A DNA stretch of 64,000 nucleotides from Nostoc sp. UHCC 0702 (lineage in GTDB: Bacteria > Cyanobacteriota > Cyanobacteriia > Cyanobacteriales > Nostocaceae). Location: positions 4,007,918 to 4,071,917 of the forward strand of contig CP071065.1 of the NCBI GenBank assembly GCA_017164015.1, read 5' to 3'. The notes below the pieces were generated by a model that was not told the DNA's origin, made no database searches, and saw only the letters and a program-made list of their open reading frames with translations. Below, one piece after another: positions 27,943 to 35,238 of this stretch. The position numbers and the translations under genes were made by a program. Numbering within the stretch: the first letter of the stretch is position 1; the number at the start of each line of letters is the position of its first letter.

Positions 27943-30057
27943 ATGTTATCAGAACCAGCTTTTATTGATTATGTCTTAGGTATTGCTACTAAAAATCTTC
28001 GTTTATTTGATGATAAAGACCCTAGAATTGATGGAAACATTGCAGGAGAAGATTTACCTTATGATGCAGGTTTCAAATTTAGAACTTCTGTTCAGGGAAT
28101 TATCAAAGCTATTAGAGCCTGGATTCCTGCTACTGATGATATAAACCAAAGCCACAAAGCACGATTATGGGATGTAGAAACTCAGCAATTATTAACTGAA
28201 GCAGAATTTACAAACATTGCGGGAGACTCTTGGAATGAAGTAACCCTTAGTACACCTATCCCAATTCAGCCAAACAAAATTTATCTTGTCTCTACAGAGA
28301 TTTTAAAAAGGCTACCAAGAGCAGGCTCTTTGTTCAATAATTCTTACACCAAAGATGCAATTACTGTATTAGGTGCAAGCGAGTCAATCAATGGTGTTTT
28401 TGCGTACTACGCCGCTGGTTACAACAATCGAGCCACACAATACCCGGCTTTTCCTACTTTTAGTTATCAAAACAGTTACTACTATCAGGATATTGTTTTT
28501 GATCCGGCCAGTCTAACCCGAACTATTCATGTTAGAGAACACGTAACAACTCATCCAATCTTCTTAGAAAACCTGAAGGAAGGTACAGAGGGATGGGACA
28601 ATATTAATTATGCTCAAAATTCAGAGATAGCCGCTTTTGTTTCTTCTGAATCAATTAATAAAGGAGAATTTATTGATATCAAAGCTAGTTTATTAATTCC
28701 AGGAAATATCAAGATTGAGGTATTTAGATTAGGTTATTATGATGGAGTAGGAGCTAGACTAGTTTATTCAGTTGATGATATTACTGCAATTACCCAAAGT
28801 ACAGAAATAGTTAACCCAGCAACTAAATTAGTTAGATTTAACTGGTTGACAATCTACACACTACAAACAGATTCAACTTGGGTAACTGGTTGTTACTTAG
28901 TCAAACTAACAGACAAAAGTACTGGTAAGCAGTGTTTATCCTTCTTTGTGTTGCGTGATGATAACTTACAATCAGATATCCTGTATAAATTTGGATTTAG
29001 CACCCATTATGCATATAATGGTTTTGCCTATAATACTTCTAATCGATACTCTGCCTACTCAGGTGGAGAGCGATCGCTCTCTATTTCTGTAGATCGACCT
29101 TGGGAAGGAAACACAAACAACCCTGGTACACCTAATAGTAACCCACTGAGATGGGAATACCAAACAATTAGATGGTTAGAGAAAAATGCCTATCGTGTTT
29201 CTTACTGTTCTGGACAGGATATTGATAAAAATGGCTCAGGTTATGTGAAAAAATATTCTGCCTTTATGATTAGTGGTCATGATGAGTATTGGAGTTTTAA
29301 AGAGTATAAAGCAATTAAAGAAGCAATAGAATCAGGTGTGAGTGTTGTTTCACTATCAGCTAACACTTGTTATTGGAATATCAAATGGAGTAGTGATTAT
29401 AGAACTGCTGTTATCCACAAACGCAATGAAGATTTAGCTGGCGGTAGAGTCAGCAATTATCAACTAGATACATTAAATATTCCGCCTACTTATAGATTCC
29501 GTGATCCAGAGCTATTTGGTAAAACAATTGATGGATGTACAATTACAGCAGAGCTAGGATTATTAGGTGTTGGATATATAGGTGATACTAGTAATCTTTA
29601 CGGTGGCTATTCGCTACAAATTAAAAAAGATGATCCGGTATTGAGAGGAACTGGCTTAAAGCCAGGGGATCAGATTCCTTTGTTAGTCGGTTATGAATGG
29701 GATCATATTGATCCAGATCCCAGCGCCCAGCCACAGACAAAAATAGGCACACCAAGCTTTACAGATTCAATTATCTTTGAGTCAACAATAACAGATCCAA
29801 TACCTAACTCGTCTAACGTCTCACAATCATTTATTGGGGATTTACCCTTGAGCGCAGTACAGACAGCACAGGGAGTTTACTTTACTGCTCCTAGTGGAGC
29901 TAAAGTATTCTCTGCTGGTTCATTACAAACTTCTTGGGGATTGGATTCTTGGCAAGTTTCTCCTAGTAGAGAATCAAAACTTTACCAACGAATTATTTAC
30001 AATGTCCTAGAAGATATGGGAGTTTGGCCAGGTTTTGAGCCACCACAATCTTCTTAA
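27943..30057 (+). CDS. DUF4082 + dimethylformamidase-beta-like protein
   Basis: 704 residues from the ATG at 27943, which has GGAA upstream; a TTG at 27913 would add ten residues. Residues about 5-185 match DUF4082, a beta-sandwich often found in secreted bacterial proteins (DLPYDAGFKFRTSVQGIIKAIR). The remainder resembles the N,N-dimethylformamidase beta-subunit-like region: IEVFRLGYYDG, GCYLVKLT, SGHDEYWSF, VSLSANTCYW, DSWQVSP. No signal peptide is visible, so export is unclear. Enzymatic activity is not established for these architectures. Confidence 0.7.
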   Translation: MLSEPAFIDYVLGIATKNLRLFDDKDPRIDGNIAGEDLPYDAGFKFRTSVQGIIKAIRAWIPATDDINQSHKARLWDVETQQLLTEAEFTNIAGDSWNEVTLSTPIPIQPNKIYLVSTEILKRLPRAGSLFNNSYTKDAITVLGASESINGVFAYYAAGYNNRATQYPAFPTFSYQNSYYYQDIVFDPASLTRTIHVREHVTTHPIFLENLKEGTEGWDNINYAQNSEIAAFVSSESINKGEFIDIKASLLIPGNIKIEVFRLGYYDGVGARLVYSVDDITAITQSTEIVNPATKLVRFNWLTIYTLQTDSTWVTGCYLVKLTDKSTGKQCLSFFVLRDDNLQSDILYKFGFSTHYAYNGFAYNTSNRYSAYSGGERSLSISVDRPWEGNTNNPGTPNSNPLRWEYQTIRWLEKNAYRVSYCSGQDIDKNGSGYVKKYSAFMISGHDEYWSFKEYKAIKEAIESGVSVVSLSANTCYWNIKWSSDYRTAVIHKRNEDLAGGRVSNYQLDTLNIPPTYRFRDPELFGKTIDGCTITAELGLLGVGYIGDTSNLYGGYSLQIKKDDPVLRGTGLKPGDQIPLLVGYEWDHIDPDPSAQPQTKIGTPSFTDSIIFESTITDPIPNSSNVSQSFIGDLPLSAVQTAQGVYFTAPSGAKVFSAGSLQTSWGLDSWQVSPSRESKLYQRIIYNVLEDMGVWPGFEPPQSS

Positions 30058-30290
30058 TCAATTAGCAGTGGGGGAACCAGCACCGTGCGGGGGTTCCCAC
30101 GCCACTTGGGCGGCTGTCAGCAAAGCAGATAGTTCTTTCCATTCCCAATTCCCCCAACATAACAATAGGCGAAACCCTTATTGTCACGTAGCAGCAATTA
30201 ATGAATTGCCGCTACAACGTGTAGTTTTGCATAAGTGTGATTTTTAATAAGCAAAGCTAATATATACCATCAGCTTTACAAAAGCTAAAG
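30058..30290. other. Intergenic with dispersed repeat
   Basis: GGGGGAACC...GGGGGTTCCC (30069-30100) is an inverted repeat of a dispersed class. The rest is upstream DNA of psbA. No gene supported. Confidence 0.45.
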
Positions 30291-30293
30291 TAC

Positions 30294-30323
30294 TTGATTA
30301 AGTTTTGTAAATGAGTGTAAATT
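30294..30323 (+). promoter_or_regulatory. Putative psbA promoter
   Basis: TTGATT (30294-30299) and TAAATT (30318-30323) are spaced by 18 bp, a sigma-70-like pair about 60 bp upstream of the psbA start. The start site is not mapped here. Confidence 0.45.
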
Positions 30324-30330
30324 ACTATCA

Positions 30331-30352
30331 CAGGCGAAAACAAAAACGCCTG
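30331..30352 (+). promoter_or_regulatory. psbA 5' UTR stem-loop
   Basis: CAGGCG and CGCCTG enclose an A-rich 10-nt loop 32 nt before the ATG. psbA leaders in cyanobacteria carry hairpins and A-rich elements that affect mRNA stability under light shifts; that role here is inferred. Confidence 0.5.
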
Positions 30353-30383
30353 ATACATACATCACAAACGCAATCATCAAACC

Positions 30384-31466
30384 ATGACAGCAACCATTCA
30401 ACAGCGCAGTAGCGCCAACGTATGGGATCGCTTCTGCGAATGGATCACCAGCACCAACAACCGCCTATACATCGGTTGGTTCGGCGTACTGATGATTCCC
30501 ACCCTACTAGCTGCAACCACCTGCTTCATCATCGCCTTCATCGCCGCACCCCCCGTAGACATCGACGGAATCCGCGAACCAGTAGCAGGTTCCTTACTCT
30601 ACGGAAACAACATCATCTCCGGTGCAGTTGTTCCTTCTTCCAACGCTATCGGTTTACACTTCTACCCAATTTGGGAAGCAGCATCTCTTGATGAGTGGCT
30701 GTACAACGGTGGCCCTTACCAACTGGTAATATTCCACTTCTTGTGTGGCGTATTCTGCTACTTAGGTCGTGAATGGGAACTATCCTACCGCTTGGGTATG
30801 CGTCCTTGGATTTGCCTAGCATTCTCCGCACCAGTTGCAGCAGCAACCGCAGTCTTCTTGATTTACCCCATCGGACAAGGTTCCTTCTCTGATGGTATGC
30901 CTTTGGGTATCTCCGGAACCTTCAACTTCATGATTGTGTTCCAAGCAGAACACAACATCCTCATGCACCCCTTCCACATGTTAGGTGTAGCTGGTGTATT
31001 CGGTGGAAGCTTGTTCAGTGCAATGCACGGTTCTCTAGTAACAAGTTCCTTAGTTCGTGAAACCACCGAAAACGAATCTCAGAACTACGGTTACAAATTC
31101 GGTCAAGAAGAAGAAACCTACAACATTGTTGCAGCACACGGTTACTTCGGTCGCTTGATATTCCAATACGCTTCTTTCAACAACAGCCGTTCGTTGCACT
31201 TCTTCCTCGCTGCTTGGCCAGTGATTGGAATCTGGTTCACCGCACTGGGTGTAAGCACAATGGCGTTCAACTTGAACGGTTTCAACTTCAACCAGTCTGT
31301 GATTGATTCCCAAGGCCGTGTGATTAACACCTGGGCTGACATCATCAACCGCGCTAACTTGGGTATGGAAGTGATGCACGAACGCAATGCTCACAACTTC
31401 CCTCTCGATTTGGCTGCTGGTGATGAAGCTAGAGTTGCTTTAACTGCTCCTGCTATCAACGGTTAA
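30384..31466 (+). CDS. psbA: Photosystem II D1 protein (D1:2 form)
   Basis: 360 residues, the standard cyanobacterial length. All key residues are in place: Tyr161, Asp170, Glu189, His190, His198, His215, Ser264, His272, His332, Glu333, Asp342 and Ala344 before the cleaved C-terminal tail. Residue 130 is Glu (LGREWELSYRLG), the signature of the high-light D1:2 isoform rather than Gln of D1:1. It binds P680, pheophytin, QB and the Mn cluster. Codon use is highly biased toward C-ending codons, consistent with strong expression. Other psbA copies would be expected elsewhere. Confidence 0.98.
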   Translation: MTATIQQRSSANVWDRFCEWITSTNNRLYIGWFGVLMIPTLLAATTCFIIAFIAAPPVDIDGIREPVAGSLLYGNNIISGAVVPSSNAIGLHFYPIWEAASLDEWLYNGGPYQLVIFHFLCGVFCYLGREWELSYRLGMRPWICLAFSAPVAAATAVFLIYPIGQGSFSDGMPLGISGTFNFMIVFQAEHNILMHPFHMLGVAGVFGGSLFSAMHGSLVTSSLVRETTENESQNYGYKFGQEEETYNIVAAHGYFGRLIFQYASFNNSRSLHFFLAAWPVIGIWFTALGVSTMAFNLNGFNFNQSVIDSQGRVINTWADIINRANLGMEVMHERNAHNFPLDLAAGDEARVALTAPAING

Positions 31467-31489
31467 AAACAACTCGTTTAACTAAATAA

Positions 31490-31521
31490 AAAAAGCGCTC
31501 TCCAGAAGGGGAGCGCTTTTT
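31490..31521 (+). terminator. psbA terminator
   Basis: AAAAAGCGCTCTCC and GGGGAGCGCTTTTT pair around AGAA, 23 bp after the psbA stop, ending in a T-run. Confidence 0.9.
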
Positions 31522-31654
31522 AGTAAGTAGGTGGGTGAAAATAAACATGACTATGTTACGAAAGGTAAATATACCTGAAACCCTTACTACTGACAACTGA
31601 CAACACAACGACCACGCTCAGTGCATCGCTGACAACTGACGACCCTCACTAGTT

Positions 31655-31755
31655 AACATCTCGGCTTCGCTCGATGTTAAAGCTTCGACTTCGCTCGATG
31701 TTAAAGCTTCGGCTTCGCTCGATGTTAAAGCTTCGACTTCGCTCAGCTTTAACTT
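31655..31755. repeat. 24-bp tandem repeat, about four units
   Basis: The unit CTTCGRCTTCGCTCGATGTT plus AAAG is repeated with an alternating G/A. GATGTTAA also pairs with TTAACATC at 31653. It is a non-coding repeat with no visible gene. Confidence 0.7.
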
Positions 31756-31809
31756 TATTCGCACCGACCTACTTATCAGTTGTCAGCCAAAAGATTGCTG
31801 GCTATGAAT

Positions 31810-31879
31810 CAATACGGTTCAGTTAGGGCTAAAGACCTGATTTTATGTCGCTACAATTATCCTTAACTGAACCGTATTG
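31810..31879. mobile_element. 70-bp MITE with 10-bp target duplication
   Basis: The ends CAATACGGTTCAGTTA and TAACTGAACCGTATTG are inverted repeats. The element is flanked by GGCTATGAAT on both sides (31800-31809 and 31880-31889). The 10-bp duplication suits mobilisation by an IS4-type transposase; that link is inferred. A partial terminus occurs near 20348. Confidence 0.85.
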
Positions 31880-32019
31880 GGCTATGAATAGTTGTTGCAT
31901 TGTGCTTTAAATTACTTTCTAAAGCATGGCTCAAGGTGTTAAAAGAGTTGTTGTTGGATAATTTTGCCTAAACAAGAGTCCAGCAAGAGCTAATTTTTTT
32001 TACCGCCTAAGAAACTTTC

Positions 32020-33393
32020 ATGCTGAAATATATATGCGCGATCGCAGCTGTCTTTATCTTCACTTTGGAGTTTGCATCTACAGTTGAAGCTGCAACTCCC
32101 CGTTCCAGTTGGGTAGTGAATGAAATTTACCAATATAACCATCCGTTTGCATCACAATTGCCTCAAGAACTAGCGACGAAAATGCAAAAAATGACAGCTA
32201 GCCCCTTCGCCTTTTATCGCGGGACGGCTCACATATTTTATCGTGATATGCAAACTTTACCAGGTTCAGCATTTGTCAATTCTCCCACATCAGCCATCTG
32301 GTTAGAGGGGGATATGCACATGCAAAATCTTGGAGGTATGAGAGATAGCAATGACAACAACGTTTTTGATACCACCGACTTTGATGAAGGCTATCTTGGC
32401 CCCTACGTTTGGGACTTACGACGTATGGCAGTTTCTATTCTCTTGGCGGCTAAAGAAAACGGTTTGAGTTCTAGTGATGCTCAAGATATTGTTCGGAATT
32501 TTTTAGATACTTACCTCAACAAGATGAGCGATTTTAAGGGAACCAACGATGAACTATCTTACCGTCTCGAATCCGGCAATACAAACGGTGTAGTCAAGGA
32601 TTTGATTCAAAAAGCATCAAATAACAGCCGTTCTGACTTGCTAGATAAGAACACTATATTAAATAACAGTGGTAATCGAGTTTTCCAAACAACTTCTGTA
32701 CTTCAGCCTGTATCTCTTAGCACCTATTCAGACATTACAAATGCTCTAAGCAGCTACATCGCCTCAATTCCTACTAGTAAGCGCTACAGCAATAGTTACT
32801 ATACCCTGAAAGATATTCGTCTCAAATTAGGTTCTGGTACTGGTAGTCTTGGTAAGTACCGCTATTACTTGCTGATTGAAGGCCCGAGTTCAGCAACAGA
32901 CGATGATAGAATTTTGGAGATGAAGCAGGAAGGCAGTAGTGCAGTAGCGATCGCAGTTCCAGGTCTGCTACCAACTTCAGTCTATGGTAATCATGAAGGT
33001 GAGAGGGTCACAATTACCACTAAAGCCATGCTCACTAATACTGATCCCTTGGTTGGCTACACCACGGTCAATGGCATCCCATTTATGGTGCATGAAAAAT
33101 CCCCTTATCAGGTAGACTTTGACTATACCTTGCTCACCACCAAATCAAAGTTCATGGATGCGATGGGTTATGTTGGTAAGGCAGTTGCTAAGAACCATGC
33201 AATCTCTGATAAAGACTACGATGCTGCGATTATTCCTTACAGCGTTGACAAAGAAGTAACTGACATTGTAAGCGGTAATAAGAGTGGATTCAAAGATGAG
33301 ATTGTTAACTTTGCGGTAGATTATGCAACTCAAATCGAGTACGACTACGCTAGTTTTGTCAATGCTTATAATCAAGGCGTGACGCTTTATTAA
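32020..33393 (+). CDS. Secreted DUF2252 family protein
   Basis: 457 residues. A signal peptide is visible (hydrophobic IAAVFIFTLEFA, cleavage likely after VEA at about 24). DUF2252 features follow: FYRGTAHIFYRDM, WLEGDMHMQNLGG and TDFDEGYLGPYVWDLRRM. The GDMHMQN and DFD blocks resemble the catalytic HxxN and DxD of aminoglycoside-phosphotransferase-like kinases. DUF2252 has no established substrate, and export would be odd for an ATP-using kinase, so the activity is open. The ORF is followed by a hairpin at 33422-33453. Confidence 0.75.
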   Translation: MLKYICAIAAVFIFTLEFASTVEAATPRSSWVVNEIYQYNHPFASQLPQELATKMQKMTASPFAFYRGTAHIFYRDMQTLPGSAFVNSPTSAIWLEGDMHMQNLGGMRDSNDNNVFDTTDFDEGYLGPYVWDLRRMAVSILLAAKENGLSSSDAQDIVRNFLDTYLNKMSDFKGTNDELSYRLESGNTNGVVKDLIQKASNNSRSDLLDKNTILNNSGNRVFQTTSVLQPVSLSTYSDITNALSSYIASIPTSKRYSNSYYTLKDIRLKLGSGTGSLGKYRYYLLIEGPSSATDDDRILEMKQEGSSAVAIAVPGLLPTSVYGNHEGERVTITTKAMLTNTDPLVGYTTVNGIPFMVHEKSPYQVDFDYTLLTTKSKFMDAMGYVGKAVAKNHAISDKDYDAAIIPYSVDKEVTDIVSGNKSGFKDEIVNFAVDYATQIEYDYASFVNAYNQGVTLY

Positions 33394-33421
33394 GGGAGAT
33401 GAGCAATTTTTAATAGCCAAA

Positions 33422-33454
33422 CTGGCTTAGTTCAACTAGTGAACGAAGCCAGTT
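33422..33454 (+). terminator. Hairpin after the DUF2252 gene
   Basis: CTGGCTTAGTTCA and TGAACGAAGCCAG pair with one mismatch around CTAG, about 30 bp after the stop. The T-run is weak. Confidence 0.5.
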
Positions 33455-33460
33455 TGAAAT

Positions 33461-33916
33461 ATTACAGTAAATTACTGTAGCAATCAACCAGAACTTTACT
33501 GCCATCGAACCGCTCTGTCTAAGACTTTCACCTTAGCCTTTGGAGTAACTAATGTGGAGGAAGCGACAAAAACTCCACAACATTTCTAGTCAATTTTTCT
33601 ACTGTTCGTGTATCTGCCGTCGCTCTCCTTCGACACACGACAATGGGTCACAGCGATATAACACCCATCCAGTAATGTTAGTGAACTAAAGCAGTCTGAA
33701 AATTACAGTAAATTACTGTAACAATCAACCAGAACTTTACTGCCATCGAACCGCTCTGCCTAAGGCTTTCACCTTAGCCTTTGGAGTAATTAATGTGGAG
33801 GAAGCGACAAAAACTCCACAACATTTCTGGTCATATTTTTACTGTTCGTGTATCTGCCGTCGCTCTCCTTCGACACACGACAATGGGTCACAGCGATATA
33901 ACACCCATCCAGTAAT
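33461..33916. ncRNA. Two-copy 241-bp tandem repeat, candidate structured RNA
   Basis: Copy 1 is 33461-33676 and copy 2 is 33702-33916, about 95 percent alike with a 60-nt identical core. Each copy begins with the palindrome TTACAGTAAATTACTGTAA and can form successive stems: CTAAG/CTTAG, GTGGAG/CTCCAC, CGTGT/ACACG and ATGGGT/ACCCAT. Differences fall mostly outside the stems or extend one of them (CTAAGG/CCTTAG in copy 2). No frame stays open. Strand and function are unknown; a non-autonomous element is the alternative. Confidence 0.4.
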
Positions 33917-34271
33917 TTGTTGTTACGAGTTAATCATAGCAATTTCGTCACTTAAACCTAGTCTTTCTAGGGTAATAACTGCATTCAAACTGGGGAAATA
34001 ACTGTATTAATTGCTACTCTATATCAAAGGAAATAGTTGAATTATCAAATAGTATAAATATTTTGGCGATCAAATGCCAGTCACTAATTAGTGATGATCT
34101 GATTAATGATTATTCCTGGGTCTGTGCAGAAAGCTGAAAACCGATCCTTTGCTCCCATGCTGCCTTAATGATCAGTCTTTGACGGCATACAATATGATTA
34201 GGACTGACGCAAGTGTCATATTTTTTTCTTTGTGGGTTGTCAAAAGTCAATAGTCAATAGTCCAAAAATCA
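33917..34271. other. Intergenic, no feature seen
   Basis: AT-rich sequence downstream of the tandem repeat, with short GTCAATA-type repeats near 34245. No gene supported. Confidence 0.4.
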
Positions 34272-34311
34272 AATAATAGCGCTTGCCTAACTAGCAGCAA
34301 GCGCTATTATT
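34272..34311 (-). terminator. Terminator of the GlsB-like gene
   Basis: AATAATAGCGCTTGC and GCAAGCGCTATTATT form a perfect 15-bp stem with a 10-nt loop, 77 bp after the stop of the minus-strand gene. On the minus strand it is followed by a T-rich run. Confidence 0.75.
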
Positions 34312-34387
34312 GCGATTTAATTCAGGGATGGAAATAGTTAAAATTAATTCCCTGAAATTTAACATTAATTGGTCAGTTTCTAATCTA

Positions 34388-34660
34388 TTAGGCTGCACTG
34401 CTACGAGTTAACAAGTTCCACAAGAAAACTGCGACAAGTGCGCCAATAACTGCTACTAAGATACCAGGAATACTTAGACTAGGAGCAGCTAGGGCAAAAT
34501 TTCCTGTACTGAAGAAAAGACCCAAACTACCACCAATAAAAGCACCGATAATTCCTAGAACGATTGTTCCTAGTATTCCACCACCTTGATGACCGGGGTA
34601 GATAGCTTTGGCAATAGCACCAGCAATTAGACCTAAAACAATCCAAGCAATAATGTTCAT
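34388..34660 (-). CDS. GlsB/YeaQ/YmgE family stress membrane protein
   Basis: 90 residues with the transglycosylase-associated family pattern: IIAWIVLGLIAGAIAKAIYP, GGILGTIVLGIIGAFIGG, and a third helix ending FLWNLLTR. Three transmembrane helices and usual length. Members are stress-induced inner-membrane proteins; the transglycosylase link is historical. A single gene with its own terminator. Confidence 0.85.
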   Translation of the reverse strand: MNIIAWIVLGLIAGAIAKAIYPGHQGGGILGTIVLGIIGAFIGGSLGLFFSTGNFALAAPSLSIPGILVAVIGALVAVFLWNLLTRSSAA

Positions 34661-35238
34661 TTTGAGTTAATTTTGGTAAATAGCTTTTTCTGAACAATTA
34701 CACATTAACGATTCAACCCTTGGCGTTTAATCTACCATCAGAAATAATTCTTATATCCTGGAGGAATAGTTTAATAACTGTCTTTTTTTTCATCTACGTC
34801 TACTGGATATGAATAAGTGACGCCTGATGTCAATTGAAAACGTCTTTTATCTGGTAAGGGTTTTGATAATTATCCCAAATCATGCTTTTGGAGCTATCAA
34901 CGAAATTACAATAGTTTCAATACTTAATTCACATTAGACATAATTTATAAAAAAAGCTCCTAGCCGGTCTAAGACTAGGGGCCTATCAATTCATTGCTTG
35001 GTAATTGCAGTATAAGCATTTTTCATGGTCTTATCCTCTACTTGAAGAATTAAGCTAATGTTTCAACTCAATTTTGGAGGAAGCAAATAATTATTCAAGT
35101 TGTATTTTTAGGTTGAAGCCAAATTCTCTCTGTCGGAGAGAGGACAAGATAGCACCGATGGAACTCACGTTCAGTTAAGGCATAGTCAACAGTATCCTTC
35201 GAGGCTGTTGGTTTACCAAAGCGGGATGCACCATTAAA
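34661..35238. other. Intergenic with terminator-like hairpin
   Basis: AAAAAAGCTCCTAG ... CTAGGGGC near 34952-34984 is an inverted repeat that could terminate minus-strand transcripts. The rest shows no ORF or array. A CTCTCTGTCGGAGAGAG palindrome lies near 35126. Confidence 0.45.

Noticed and set aside
30422..31394. ORFs overlapping psbA on both strands
   Set aside because: psbA has every expected D1 residue; the others are shadows created by its codon bias.
33795..34001. 68-aa ORF in the tandem repeat
   Set aside because: Copy 1 does not keep the frame because of a one-base indel, so the repeat is not coding.
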